NCBI GenBank assembly: GCA_016933175.1
Contig: JAFGBK010000052.1
Coordinates: 34,906-98,905, forward strand
Source of the DNA: Candidatus Krumholzibacteriota bacterium
GTDB lineage: Bacteria; Krumholzibacteriota; Krumholzibacteriia; JACNKJ01
Reading direction: 5' to 3'
DNA: 64,000 nucleotides
Part shown: piece after piece, positions 44,207 to 52,966 of the stretch
How the letters are laid out: each line of letters begins with the position of its first letter
Position numbering within the stretch: the stretch's first letter is position 1
Notes under the pieces: generated by a model
Database searches by the model: none
The model's input: the letters and a program-made list of their open reading frames with translations, nothing else
Told to the model about the DNA's origin: nothing
Position numbers and translations under genes: made by a program

Positions 44207-45223
44207 TCAGCGTCCCTCGTACTGGCGCGCGTAGTACTCGCGGTACTCGCCGCTGATGATCCGCTCCCACCAGTCGCGGTGGTCGGCGTACCAGCGGATG
44301 GTTTCGGCGATGCCCTGCTCGAAGGGCACGCACGGCTCCCAGCCCAGCTCGCGACGGATGCGGGAGCTGTCCATGGCGTAGCGGCGGTCGTGCCCGGGGC
44401 GGTCCGCGACGAAGGCGATCAGCTCCTCGCTCCGGTCCAGGGCCCGGAGGATCAGCCGCACGATCTCCAGGTTGGGCCGCTCGTTGCCGCCGCCGATGTT
44501 GTAGACACGCCCCGGCGCGCCGCTTTCCAGCACGGCGAGGACGGCGCGGCAGTGGTCCTCCACGTGGATCCAGTCGCGCACGTGCAGGCCGTCGCCGTAG
44601 ACGGGCAGGCTCTCGCCGCGGCTGGCGCGCTGGATCATCAGGGGGATGAGCTTCTCGGGAAACTGCCAGGGCCCGTAGTTGTTGCTGCAGCGGGTGATGA
44701 TCACCGGCAGGCCCCAGGTGCGGTGGTAGGCCCCGCAGAAGAGGTCCGCGGCTGCCTTGGAGGCCGAGTAGGGGCTGGACGGATCCAGGGGCGTGTCCTC
44801 GGTGAAGGAGCCCGCGGGCCCCAGGGAGCCGTAGACCTCGTCGGTGGAGATCATGACGAAGCGGCCGCCGCCGCCGTCCCAGGCGCGACGGGCCGCCTCC
44901 AGCAGCACCTGGGTGCCCGCCACGTTGCTATGGACGAAGGCGCCGGGGCCCAGCAGGCTGCGGTCCACGTGGCTCTCGGCGGCGAAGTGGACCACGGCCC
45001 GGATCTCGTGCCGGGCGAACAGGCCCGCCACCAGGTCGGCGTCGGCCACGTCGCCGCGCACGAAGCGATGGCCCGCGTCGCCCTCCAGGTCCAGCAGATT
45101 CTCCAGGTTGCCGGCGTAGGTCAGCCGGTCCAGGTTGAGCACCGGCTCGTCCGGACGCTCGCGGCGCAGGAGGTGGACGAAGTTGCTGCCGATGAAGCCG
45201 CAGCCGCCGGTCACCAGGATCAT
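44207..45223 (-). CDS. rfbB: dTDP-glucose 4,6-dehydratase
   Basis: A 338-residue extended short-chain dehydrogenase. The Rossmann motif is VTGGCGFIGSNFVHLL, the active-site Thr-Asp-Glu is MISTDEVYGSL, the YxxxK is YSASKAAADLF, and the family-specific TRCSNNYGPWQFPEKLIPLM is present. It makes dTDP-4-keto-6-deoxyglucose. It follows rfbC by three bases, giving rfbA-rfbC-rfbB. No rfbD reductase follows. Confidence 0.95.
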   Translation of the reverse strand: MILVTGGCGFIGSNFVHLLRRERPDEPVLNLDRLTYAGNLENLLDLEGDAGHRFVRGDVADADLVAGLFARHEIRAVVHFAAESHVDRSLLGPGAFVHSNVAGTQVLLEAARRAWDGGGGRFVMISTDEVYGSLGPAGSFTEDTPLDPSSPYSASKAAADLFCGAYHRTWGLPVIITRCSNNYGPWQFPEKLIPLMIQRASRGESLPVYGDGLHVRDWIHVEDHCRAVLAVLESGAPGRVYNIGGGNERPNLEIVRLILRALDRSEELIAFVADRPGHDRRYAMDSSRIRRELGWEPCVPFEQGIAETIRWYADHRDWWERIISGEYREYYARQYEGR

Positions 45224-45226
45224 GGC

Positions 45227-45682
45227 CTAGCCGTCCTTGCGCGCCCAGTCGTAGGGGATGTCGTTGTCGTGCGGGTCCAGGCGCTCCTCGTCCGGGTTCG
45301 CGCGGTCGTAATGCCGGTCGGGGATGTTCACCACCACCGCCGTCTCCTCGCTGACACACTTCCAGCCGTGGTGCACGCCGCGGGGCACGCGCACCAGCAG
45401 GCGGCGCAGCTCGCCCAGGAACAGCTCCTGGACCTCGCCCCGCGTGGGGCTCTCCGCGCGGCCGTCGTACATCACGAGCTTGATCATGCCGCTGACGCAG
45501 ACCACGTGGTCGGTCTGCTCGCGGTGGAAATGCCAGCCCTTGACGACGCCCGGGTAGGTGGCCGAGACATAGCACTGGCCGAAGCGCTCGTAGAAGGGAT
45601 CGTCGTCGCGTAGCATCTCCATGAGCCAGCCCCGCTCGTCGGGGATCAGGCGCAGCTCCTTGATGGTGACGCCCTCGATCAC
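45227..45682 (-). CDS. rfbC: dTDP-4-dehydrorhamnose 3,5-epimerase family protein (short form)
   Basis: A 151-residue RmlC-type cupin, shorter than the usual 180-200. It has DERGWLMEMLRDDDP, then YPGVVKGWHFHREQTDHVVC (the catalytic His-containing strand), LVMYDGRAESPTRG and PRGVHHGWKCVSEE. The C-terminus is cut back, so it may be a 3- or 5-epimerase or a ketoisomerase rather than a full RmlC. GTG 45682 overlaps the rfbA stop and has GGAGG six bases upstream. Confidence 0.82.
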   Translation of the reverse strand: MIEGVTIKELRLIPDERGWLMEMLRDDDPFYERFGQCYVSATYPGVVKGWHFHREQTDHVVCVSGMIKLVMYDGRAESPTRGEVQELFLGELRRLLVRVPRGVHHGWKCVSEETAVVVNIPDRHYDRANPDEERLDPHDNDIPYDWARKDG

Positions 45683-46407
45683 GCGTCGCCTCCTTCCGCC
45701 AAGGATTCCACCAGCGACTGGGCCCGGCGCAGGGAGTCGAAGGTGCCCGCGTCGGTCCACCAGCCCGTGAGGAGCTCGTACTGCAGCTCCCCCCTCGCGA
45801 TGTAGGCGTTGTTGACGTCCGTGATCTCCAGTTCGCCGCGTCCCGAGGGGCGCAGCGTGCGGATGATCTCGAAGACCCCCGCGTCGTAGATGTAGACGCC
45901 GCATACGGCGTAGGCGCTCTTCGGGCGCGCGGGCTTCTCCTCGATGCCGACGACACGGTCGCCATCGAGCTCGGCGACGCCGAAGCGGTTCGGGTTCGGC
46001 ACCTCCTTGAGGAAGATGCGCGCCCCGCCGCGCTGGGCCGCGAAGGCGGCCACCCCGGATCCGATGCCGTCCTCGAAGACGTTGTCGCCGAGCAGGACGG
46101 TCATCGGCTCCCGGTGGCAGAAGTTCTCGGCCAGGGCCAGGGCCTGGGCGATGCCGCCGGCCTCGTCCTGGACGCGGTAGGTGATGTCGCAGTCGAGCTC
46201 GCGGCCGCTGCCCAGGAGGCTCACCACGGCGCCCATGTGCTCGGTGCCCGTGACCACCAGGATCTCCCGGATCCCCGCGTCGAGCAGCTTCTGCAGGGGA
46301 TGGTAGATCATGGGCACGCGCCCGACGGGTAGCAGGTGCTTGTTGGTGACCTTGGTCAGGGGGAACAGCCGGCTGCCCGTGCCGCCGGCCAGGATGATGC
46401 CCTTCAT
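45679..46407 (-). CDS. rfbA: Glucose-1-phosphate thymidylyltransferase (short type)
   Basis: A 242-residue nucleotidyltransferase, which makes dTDP-glucose from glucose-1-phosphate and dTTP. The signature is MKGIILAGGTGSRLFPLT, with NKHLLPVGRVPMIYHP, LLGDNVFEDGI, VVGIEEKPARPKS and LLTGWWTDAGTFDSL. It lacks the C-terminal allosteric extension of about 50 residues found in E. coli RmlA, as in archaeal and actinobacterial short forms. ATG 46407 has GAGGAG five bases upstream. It is the first gene of the operon. Confidence 0.93.
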   Translation of the reverse strand: MKGIILAGGTGSRLFPLTKVTNKHLLPVGRVPMIYHPLQKLLDAGIREILVVTGTEHMGAVVSLLGSGRELDCDITYRVQDEAGGIAQALALAENFCHREPMTVLLGDNVFEDGIGSGVAAFAAQRGGARIFLKEVPNPNRFGVAELDGDRVVGIEEKPARPKSAYAVCGVYIYDAGVFEIIRTLRPSGRGELEITDVNNAYIARGELQYELLTGWWTDAGTFDSLRRAQSLVESLAEGGDA

Positions 46408-46435
46408 GGCGTCTCCTCGGGTGTATGCTGGCTTC

Positions 46436-46464
46436 AACCTAGCCGTACACGCCGGGGCCTTCAA
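46436..46464 (-). promoter_or_regulatory. Promoter of the rfb/LPS-core operon
   Basis: TTGAAG (46464-46459), 17-base spacer, TAGGTT (46441-46436). It starts about 22 bases before rfbA and probably drives rfbA through the DUF3108 gene. Confidence 0.55.
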
Positions 46465-46468
46465 CCGG

Positions 46469-46502
46469 AAAAGCGCGCCCCGTCGCCGCCGAGGCGGCGC
46501 GG
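46469..46502 (-). terminator. Possible terminator after the cupin gene
   Basis: A GC-rich nested hairpin: CGCGCC with GGCGCG outside, and GCCGCC with GGCGGC inside, then CTTTTCC. The U-run is short, so function is uncertain. Confidence 0.4.
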
Positions 46503-46515
46503 CGGGACCGCCGGT

Positions 46516-47175
46516 CTAGCGGGGCTTGTAGAGGGACCGCGTCTCGAGGTCCAGGGCGCGCAGGGAATCGGCGCGCATGCGGACCAGGACCTCCTCGGGG
46601 ATCATCGTCACCGTCAGGGAGTCCACCAGGGGTGGCCGCTGCCATACCAGCGCTGCCGTGGGCGCGCCGCTGATGTTGCGGAAGGAGTGGAGGACTCCCG
46701 CCGGGATCTGCAGGAAGTGGCCGGGCCCATATTCCAGCTGCCGGTCGGCGACGGTGAGCTGTCCCCGGCCGCGCCAGATGTAGACCCAGATGTCGCTGAA
46801 GGGATGGTAGCGCGGGTAGGTCTCCGCGCGAAGCTGCCACAGGGAGAGGGCCAGGCTGGAATCGACGTGGAAGATCTCCACGGTGGACTCGTTCTGCTCG
46901 GCGTCGAGATGGTGCTCGCGCAGCAGGTCCTGGAGGCTGTGGCTGGCGAACTCCAGGGCCGGCGGCAGGAAGAAGAGCGAGTCCGGCAGACCGATCACCG
47001 AATCGGGCAGGGCGGCGTCGGCCGCGAGCCAGTCCAGCTCCTCCAGACCGGCCGCGGAATCGGCCGCCTGGGCCCGCGGGCGCCCCAGGCGGGTTTCATC
47101 CACCTGCGCCGCCGCGGCGGCGGCGAGAAGCAGGAACGGCAGGACCAGGCTCGTCAGCAGTCTGCGCGCGTGCAT
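46516..47175 (-). CDS. Exported cupin-domain protein
   Basis: A 219-residue protein with a signal peptide (LLTSLVLPFLLLAAAAAAQ) and a cupin fold: YPRYHPFSDIWVYIWRGRGQ, VADRQLEYGPGHFLQIPAGV and HSFRNISGAPTAALVWQRPP. The motif His residues could hold a metal, but no enzyme class is evident. Upstream of the cupin is an acidic linker (about 22-85). It lies 15 bases after adenosine deaminase, whose transcript it probably shares. Confidence 0.75.
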   Translation of the reverse strand: MHARRLLTSLVLPFLLLAAAAAAQVDETRLGRPRAQAADSAAGLEELDWLAADAALPDSVIGLPDSLFFLPPALEFASHSLQDLLREHHLDAEQNESTVEIFHVDSSLALSLWQLRAETYPRYHPFSDIWVYIWRGRGQLTVADRQLEYGPGHFLQIPAGVLHSFRNISGAPTAALVWQRPPLVDSLTVTMIPEEVLVRMRADSLRALDLETRSLYKPR

Positions 47176-47190
47176 CGGCGTCCGGCCTCC

Positions 47191-48267
47191 CTAGAGATGA
47201 TCGCCGCGGCCGTTGGTGTAAGCGTGCCGCGCCGGCAGGCCCAGCTTCTCCAGCTCCGCGACGACCTGGCGCACCAGTTCCACCTTCCGCGCGTGGGGCA
47301 GAAAGGCGCTCTTGAAGCCGTTGAGGACGATCTCATGGACGTCGCCCACGTCCAGGCCGAAGGTCTCCACGGCCCGCTGCAGCTCGCGCGTGGCCGTCGT
47401 GTCGGAGATCAGGCGATTGTCGGTATTCAAGGTGACCCTCAGTCCAAGGTCAAGGTATTTCCGGGCGGGGTGGTCATAGAGCTCCTTGACGGCGCCCGTG
47501 TCGAGATTGCTGCTCAGGCAGATCTCCAGCGGGATGCGGTGGTCGTTGACGTACTCCATGAGATTTTCGTCCTCCCAGAGCCGCACGCCGTGCCCGATGC
47601 GGTGGGCGCCGCAGTAGTGCAGGGCCTGCGAGATGCTCTCGGGGCCGAAGGCCTCGCCCGCGTGGAGGGTCGAGTTCAGGTTGTGGTTCAGGATGTAATA
47701 GAAGGCCTCGCGGTGCTTCTTGGCCGGATAGTCCTTCTCCTCCCCCGCGAGGTCGAAGGCAACGATGCCGCGGTCGCGGTACATGAGGGTGGCGCGGGCC
47801 AGTTCCAGGGAGCGGTCGGGCGTCATCTGGCGGATCCCGCAGAGGATCTGACCGCAGCAGATGCCCGTCTCCGCCTCCGCGCGCTTGAGCCCGGCGGCCA
47901 CGGCCTCGATGATGTCCCGGTGGTGCAGGCCCTGCTCCCGGTGGAGCAGGGGGCTGTAGCGGACCTCCATCACGCGGACGTTCTCGGCGGCCGCGTCCAC
48001 GGCCAGCTCGTAGGCCACCCGTTCCAGGGCCGGAGCCGTCTGCAGCGCGGGCAGGGTGAAGCGGAAGGCGAGCAGGTAGCGGCTGAGGCTGCGCTCGTCG
48101 TCAGGCACCACGGCGAATCGCCGGACCTCCTCCTCGGTCTTGGCCGGCAGGTCGACGCCGGCGGCGTCGGCTAGCTCGAGGAGCGTCGCGGGGCGCATGG
48201 ATCCATCCATGTGGACGTGCAGATCGGTCTTGGGCAGCCGCAGGAGCCAGTCGTAATCGATCTTCAC
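47191..48267 (-). CDS. add: Adenosine deaminase
   Basis: A 358-residue TIM-barrel zinc hydrolase converting adenosine to inosine. Zinc and catalytic motifs in order: KTDLHVHMDGSMRP, STLHAGEAFGPESI, HRIGHGVRLWED, SSNLDTGAV and TLNTDNRLIS. In the last, the second Asp of the classic TDD is Asn, which is common in one bacterial ADA clade. Substrate choice among adenosine, adenine and related purines is not provable here. It begins 27 bases after the Minf_1886-type gene. Confidence 0.9.
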   Translation of the reverse strand: MKIDYDWLLRLPKTDLHVHMDGSMRPATLLELADAAGVDLPAKTEEEVRRFAVVPDDERSLSRYLLAFRFTLPALQTAPALERVAYELAVDAAAENVRVMEVRYSPLLHREQGLHHRDIIEAVAAGLKRAEAETGICCGQILCGIRQMTPDRSLELARATLMYRDRGIVAFDLAGEEKDYPAKKHREAFYYILNHNLNSTLHAGEAFGPESISQALHYCGAHRIGHGVRLWEDENLMEYVNDHRIPLEICLSSNLDTGAVKELYDHPARKYLDLGLRVTLNTDNRLISDTTATRELQRAVETFGLDVGDVHEIVLNGFKSAFLPHARKVELVRQVVAELEKLGLPARHAYTNGRGDHL

Positions 48268-48294
48268 AGGTTCGTCCTTGGGAATGAGGCCGGC

Positions 48295-48657
48295 TCAGCG
48301 CCGGTTCGGGCTGAAGTAGTCATCCTCGAAGATGGCGCGATAGGATCGACCGCCGAGGAAGTCCTCGAGGCTGTCCTCCTCGCGCCGGAAGAGGACGCCC
48401 CGGTCGATGAGCTCGTAGACGATCTTGCCGAAGTCGCTACCGTCGCGTACGCCCCATTCGGCGAAGACCAGGGCCGCCATGGGTCCGTAGCGCTCGCCCC
48501 CCAGCTCCTCGATGCCGTCCAGCAGCTCGCGTCCCGAGACGTGCCCCCGGCGCCCCAGGTGCTGGCGCGTGCGCTCGAGAGCCTCGAGCAGGAAGCGGTA
48601 GGCCTCGTCGTCGTAGGGCGCCGCGGCGCCGGACAGGGATTCCATGACGTCGTCCAT
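48295..48657 (-). CDS. Minf_1886-family conserved protein
   Basis: A 120-residue protein of unknown function that I recognise as the Minf_1886/Plancto_Ver family. It has YRFLLEALERTRQHLGRRGH, VSGRELLDGIEELGGERYGP, MAALVFAEWGVRDGSDFG, KIVYELIDRGVLFRREEDS. The fold is probably all-helical and soluble. The family is mostly found in Planctomycetes, Verrucomicrobia and FCB-related candidate phyla. The start is uncertain: ATG 48657 follows GAGGGG too closely, and TTG 48675 or ATG 48645 are alternatives. A TTGACA lies 30-40 bases upstream of the start. Confidence 0.75.
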   Translation of the reverse strand: MDDVMESLSGAAAPYDDEAYRFLLEALERTRQHLGRRGHVSGRELLDGIEELGGERYGPMAALVFAEWGVRDGSDFGKIVYELIDRGVLFRREEDSLEDFLGGRSYRAIFEDDYFSPNRR

Positions 48658-48700
48658 CCCCTCAAGAAACCGCAACGGAGCGAGCCTGTCAATGCGCTCT

Positions 48701-49513
48701 TCACGTGGCGAGGAAGGCCGCGGCCAGGTAGCCCACCACCTCGCTCGTCACGCCGCTGCCGTCGCTGCTGTCGCGTCGGTCGAGCACCGCCACGCGCCCG
48801 CCCCGGTCCGCCAGCTCCTCGAGCAGCAGCTGCACCGGTCCCGCGCCGCAGGCCTCCAGCCGGCCGTCGGCCAGGGCCGCGGCGAAGCCCGCGGCGTCCC
48901 CCGCCGCGATGAGGCGCTCGGCCTCGCCGTCCAGGCGGTCCGCCTCGTCGCGCGAATGGTAGTGCGAGAGGTCGGTGGTCACCACCCACAGATCGCCGGG
49001 CCGGGCCAGCCTGCCGAGCGCGGCCCGCGCCGCCGCCCGCTCGACCGCGTCGGCCCAGCCCATGAGCACCGGCAGGAGGGTCACGCCGGGCAGTCGCCGC
49101 TGGAGAAAGGGCAGCTGCACCTCCAGGGAGTGCTCCCAGGCCAGGGCCGCCTCGTCCAGGTGGTAGGGCCTTCCGGCGGCGAGCAGGTCGGCGACGGCCG
49201 CCACGTCCACGGCCAGGTCGCCCAGGGGCGTCTCCCAGCGGTCCTCGCGGCTCAGGGCGAAGCCCTGGACGGGCTGATGGTGGCTGGGCCCCAGCAGGAC
49301 GATCCGCGCCGCCTCGCCGGTGATCCGCGCGTAGGCCGCCGCGGCCGTGAGCCCCGAGTAGGGATAGCCGGCATGGGGCACCAGCAGCGCCCAGGGGGAC
49401 GGCTCGCTGGCGGGCGCAGGCGGCCAGGCCGCCAGCAGGCGGTCCACCTCGGCCGCCAGGCGCGCGGCGTCGCCGGGATAGAACTGCCCCGCCCAGCGCG
49501 CGCGCCTAGGCAC
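48701..49513 (-). CDS. MEMO-family protein (AmmeMemoRadiSam system protein B)
   Basis: A 270-residue MEMO-type protein, structurally related to extradiol dioxygenases. Conserved His and acid motifs are present: LLVPHAGYPYSGLTA, LLGPSHHQPV, AWEHSLEVQLPFLQ, VTTDLSHYH and CGAGPVQLLLE. In many bacteria it sits beside AMMECR1 and a radical SAM protein; neither is in this window. GTG 49513, with GGGGAG six bases upstream, overlaps the nadB end by eight bases. Its reaction is not established. Confidence 0.88.
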   Translation of the reverse strand: MPRRARWAGQFYPGDAARLAAEVDRLLAAWPPAPASEPSPWALLVPHAGYPYSGLTAAAAYARITGEAARIVLLGPSHHQPVQGFALSREDRWETPLGDLAVDVAAVADLLAAGRPYHLDEAALAWEHSLEVQLPFLQRRLPGVTLLPVLMGWADAVERAAARAALGRLARPGDLWVVTTDLSHYHSRDEADRLDGEAERLIAAGDAAGFAAALADGRLEACGAGPVQLLLEELADRGGRVAVLDRRDSSDGSGVTSEVVGYLAAAFLAT

Positions 49514-51098
49514 TGCTCGCTCCCCTTTGCAGCAGGGTGGGATGGGCCTGGGCCGGATCCGTCTCGGGGTGGTCGATGGTGTAGTGGAGGCCGCGGCTCT
49601 CCTGGCGCCGCCGGGCCGAACGGATGATGAGCTCCGCCACCAGGGCGATGTTGCGCAGCTCCACCAGCTCGCCGCAGATCTTGTATCGCCAGTAGAATCG
49701 CTCCACCGTGCGCCGCACGTGGCGGATCCGGGCCTGGGCCAGTCCCAGGCGCTCGTCGCTGCGGACGATGCCCACGTAGTCCATCATGATGCGCCGCACG
49801 AGGTCCCAGTCATGATCCAGGACCACGGTCTCGTGGTAGTCCCGCGTCTTGAGGGAGCTCCAGGGTTCCAGGTCGGGGGGTGGCTTGGGCGCCCGGCCGG
49901 CGGCCAGGCGCGCCCCGGCCGCCAGGTGGGCGAAGGTGACGGCTTCCAGCAGGGAGTTGCTGGCCAGGCGGTTGGCGCCGTGGACCCCGGTGCAGCTCAC
50001 CTCGCCCAGGGCCAGCAGCCCCTCCAGATTGGTGCGGCCCTCGATGTCCACCGCCACGCCGCCGCAGCAGTAGTGGGCGGCCGGGACGACGGGTACCCAC
50101 TCCTCGCGCGGATCGATGCCCACGGTCTGCAGGGCGGCGAAGATGCCCGGGAACCGCTCGGGGATGCGCTCGCGGCCGATGGGCGCGAAATCGAGCCAGA
50201 CGTGCTTCTCGCCGCGGATCTTCATCTCCTGGTCGATGGCCCGGGCCACGATGTCGCGGGGCGCCAGCTCCCGCCTCGCGTCGTAGCGCTCCATGAAGGT
50301 TTCGCCGGCCCCGTTGCGCAGCAGGGCGCCCTCGCCCCGGACCGCCTCGCTGATGAGCTGTGTGCGCAGCTCGGGGTGGTAGAGGCAGGTGGGATGGAAC
50401 TGGACGAACTCCATGTTGGCGATGCGGGCGCCGGCGCGGTAGGCCATGGCCACGCCGTCGCCCGTGGCCACGTCCGGATTGCTGGTGTAGGCGTAGACCT
50501 TGCCGCAGCCTCCCGTGGCCAGCACGGTCCAGTGCGCCGCGATGGCGCGGACCTCGTTGCTGCGCGTTTCCAGGATATAGGCGCCGTGAACGCGCCCGTC
50601 ACGGCCGTTGCCCCGCGCCAGGTGGCGCCCGCGGGCCAGGTTGACCGCGACGCAGTGCTCCAGCACGCGGATGCGGGGATGCTCCCGGGCGCGCGCCAGC
50701 AGGACCCGCTCCAGCTCCCGGCCCGTGAAGTCCGCCACGTGGACGATGCGGCGCCGGCTGTGCCCTCCCTCGCGGCCGAGGTCCAGCTGGCCCGATTGCT
50801 GGCTGAAGGCCACTCCCCACTCCAGCAGCTCCCGCACGCGCGCCGGCCCTTCGCGCACCATCACGGCGACGCGCTCCGGATCGCACAGCCCGGCCCCGGC
50901 GGCGATGGTGTCCGCCACGTGGGACTCGAAGCTGTCCTGGGTGTCGATCACCGAGGCGATGCCGCCCTGAGCCAGGTTGGTGTTGCTCTCGGCGGCTTCC
51001 TTCTTGGTGACGAGGATCACATCGCCCAGCTCCGCGACCTTGATGGCGAAGCTGAGTCCGGCGACGCCGCTGCCGATGACGAGAAAGTCGGTCTTCAC
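49506..51098 (-). CDS. nadB: L-aspartate oxidase
   Basis: A 530-residue flavoprotein making iminoaspartate, the first step of quinolinate and NAD synthesis. FAD motif: DFLVIGSGVAGLSFAIKVAE. Further motifs are TNLAQGGIASVID, EFVQFHPTCLYHP, PVVPAAHYCCGGVAVD and GEVSCTGVHGANRLASNSLL. The C-terminal helical domain resembles succinate dehydrogenase flavoprotein. The start is GTG 51098 behind a G-rich Shine-Dalgarno. nadA and nadC are not nearby. Downstream it overlaps the MEMO-type gene. Confidence 0.95.
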   Translation of the reverse strand: MKTDFLVIGSGVAGLSFAIKVAELGDVILVTKKEAAESNTNLAQGGIASVIDTQDSFESHVADTIAAGAGLCDPERVAVMVREGPARVRELLEWGVAFSQQSGQLDLGREGGHSRRRIVHVADFTGRELERVLLARAREHPRIRVLEHCVAVNLARGRHLARGNGRDGRVHGAYILETRSNEVRAIAAHWTVLATGGCGKVYAYTSNPDVATGDGVAMAYRAGARIANMEFVQFHPTCLYHPELRTQLISEAVRGEGALLRNGAGETFMERYDARRELAPRDIVARAIDQEMKIRGEKHVWLDFAPIGRERIPERFPGIFAALQTVGIDPREEWVPVVPAAHYCCGGVAVDIEGRTNLEGLLALGEVSCTGVHGANRLASNSLLEAVTFAHLAAGARLAAGRAPKPPPDLEPWSSLKTRDYHETVVLDHDWDLVRRIMMDYVGIVRSDERLGLAQARIRHVRRTVERFYWRYKICGELVELRNIALVAELIIRSARRRQESRGLHYTIDHPETDPAQAHPTLLQRGASSA

Positions 51099-51128
51099 AA
51101 GCGGGCCCCCCGAGGCGAACGTGCCAGG

Positions 51129-51157
51129 ATTGTACGCAAGGCGGCAAAAGCATGCAA
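51129..51157 (-). promoter_or_regulatory. Promoter of nadB
   Basis: TTGCAT (51157-51152), 17-base spacer, TACAAT (51134-51129). Transcription would begin near 51122, about 24 bases before the GTG. The rest of the 246-base divergent gap shows no other clear element. Confidence 0.75.
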
Positions 51158-51344
51158 TCTGAGCTTCTTCCCTCGCGTCCCCCGCGCCGCCACGGGCGGT
51201 GTCGGGTGCTCGCGTGAGGGCGCGTGATTCCCCGTCGTGCCCAGGCCTTCCCGGTCCCGCGGACCGGCTGGCGCGTGGCGGGCCGTGGCATGGCCGTTGC
51301 TGGCGGCGGGACTGGATCTTCGTATCACCCCTGAGGAGGTGACC

Positions 51345-51950
51345 ATGCGCGCCATCGCGGTCCTCGGCGCAATGCTGGTTCTCGGCCTGATCGCGGCTTT
51401 CGCCGGCGGCTGCGGGAACAGCCCCATCGAGGCGCACACCGTGCCCACCCTGCTCTCGATCAACGGCGGCGCCCCCGTCCACGCCGACGTCTGGGATGTC
51501 GACACGACCCTGGCCTCGGGCGGGACCATCCCCGAGGAGGCGGCGGTCTTCGTGTTCAGCAATCCGCCCAGCCAGGAGTACCTGGACATCTCGCCTGATG
51601 ACCCCTACGGCGTCTTCACCATCACGTCGTACCGGATCGACTACACGATCCTGCAGGTCCTCAGCGGCGGCGGCGTGGTGCCGGCCGCCACGCTTCCGAG
51701 CCTGTCGGGCGCCATGCACCTGGCCCTTCTCGTCGGCTCGGAAACGGAGGTCGCCCTGGTCCTGGCCCCGGCCTCGCTGAAGATGGAGTCGCCCCTGATC
51801 GAGCTGTTCCCCGACGGCAGCGCGCCCAACGGCGAGATCGTCGTGCGCGCCGACGTCAGCTTCCTGGGCCGCGAGAACGGCCAGGACTTCACGCGCATGC
51901 TCCAGGGCAGCGCCACCGTCCTGTTCGCCAACTACGCGGACGAGGACTAG
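51345..51950 (+). CDS. Hypothetical lipoprotein
   Basis: A 201-residue protein of unknown function. The signal peptide (MRAIAVLGAMLVLGLIAAF) ends in AGGC, a lipobox, so it should be lipidated. The remainder is beta-rich and acidic, with a repeated hydrophobic-hydrophilic pattern (YRIDYTILQVLSGGGVVPAA, EVALVLAPASLKME). No family is recognised. GAGGAGG precedes ATG 51345. Its stop shares CTAG with the convergent lpxK stop. Confidence 0.78.
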   Translation: MRAIAVLGAMLVLGLIAAFAGGCGNSPIEAHTVPTLLSINGGAPVHADVWDVDTTLASGGTIPEEAAVFVFSNPPSQEYLDISPDDPYGVFTITSYRIDYTILQVLSGGGVVPAATLPSLSGAMHLALLVGSETEVALVLAPASLKMESPLIELFPDGSAPNGEIVVRADVSFLGRENGQDFTRMLQGSATVLFANYADED

Positions 51951-52966
51951 GCGCCTCCCAGTCGCCCGGCGATCCAGCGGCGCAGGCCCGCCGGATCCGA
52001 CCAGCGCAGCGCCACGCGGATGACGGCCGGGGCGGGCCCCGGCAGGTCCCAGTGGCGCCCCCAGCGCGCGGCGTCCTTCTCGGTGAGAAGGGGCTGCGCG
52101 CCGTCGTTTGCGGCCAGGGCCGCGGCCAGTTCCCGCCGCAGGGCGGCGTCCCAGAGGCGATGGTCGCGGAAGCGCAGCCGCCCCACGAGGCGGCACAGGC
52201 CGGCCGCCGTCCTCTCGAACCGCTCCGGGCGCGCGATGGCCGCGACGGCCAGGCAGCGCTCGCCGGCCAGGTCCACCGGACGCCCGGCCAGGTCCACCGT
52301 CGATTCCACCACCATGGTGAAGCGGAAGACGGGCCGCTCCGGCAGGTCCCCCCGTGGCGCGCCCTCGGGCAGGAGGAAGGCGTCGGCCCGCGCCAGGGCC
52401 GACGGCCGCTCGCGCAGGGGTCCTGCCGGCAGCACGCGCGCGGCCCGCAGGGGGGCGTCGGCCGAGAGCAGCACCAGGTCCAGGGTCCGGGCAAGGCGGT
52501 GGTGCTGGAAGCCGTCGTCCAGCAGGATCAGGTCGCAGCGCGGATCGGCGTCCAGGCGCCGCGCGCCTTCCCACTTGCGCCGCGCGGCCACCAGGGGCAG
52601 GCCGGACAGCCGCGCGGCCAGCAGGGCCGCCTCGTCGGGCGCCGCCGCGTCGAAGCCCGGCTCCCCGGCTGCCAGGAGGCGCCGGCCCCGGGCCTGTCCC
52701 GCGTGACCCGTGAGCACGCCCGGCCGCCAGCCCGCCGCCGCGAGCAACACCGCCAGCGCCGCCACGGCGGGCGTCTTGCCCACGCCGCCGACCTCCAGGG
52801 CTCCCACGGATACCAGCGGCTTGGCCGTGCGCACGCGCCGCCGGGGCCAGGCGGCGTGGCAGCGCGCCCCCAGGCCGTAGAGCAGGGCCAGGGCGATCCG
52901 GCCGGCGCCGGGGCTCTCCGGCAGGCGGCCGGCGGCGCCGCGACGGTCCCGCAGGGGGCCGCTCAT
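51947..52966 (-). CDS. lpxK: Tetraacyldisaccharide 4'-kinase
   Basis: A 339-residue lipid A kinase that phosphorylates the 4' position of the disaccharide. The P-loop segment is SVGALEVGGVGKTPAVAALA, close to the usual GNxxxGGxGKTP. VLTGHAGQARGRRLLAAGEP and LILLDDGFQHHRLARTLDLVL carry the kinase DDGFQH motif, and TEKDAARW is near the C-terminus. It is the last gene of the lpxB-DUF374-lpxK run, overlapping the DUF374 gene by four bases. Confidence 0.92.
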   Translation of the reverse strand: MSGPLRDRRGAAGRLPESPGAGRIALALLYGLGARCHAAWPRRRVRTAKPLVSVGALEVGGVGKTPAVAALAVLLAAAGWRPGVLTGHAGQARGRRLLAAGEPGFDAAAPDEAALLAARLSGLPLVAARRKWEGARRLDADPRCDLILLDDGFQHHRLARTLDLVLLSADAPLRAARVLPAGPLRERPSALARADAFLLPEGAPRGDLPERPVFRFTMVVESTVDLAGRPVDLAGERCLAVAAIARPERFERTAAGLCRLVGRLRFRDHRLWDAALRRELAAALAANDGAQPLLTEKDAARWGRHWDLPGPAPAVIRVALRWSDPAGLRRWIAGRLGGA

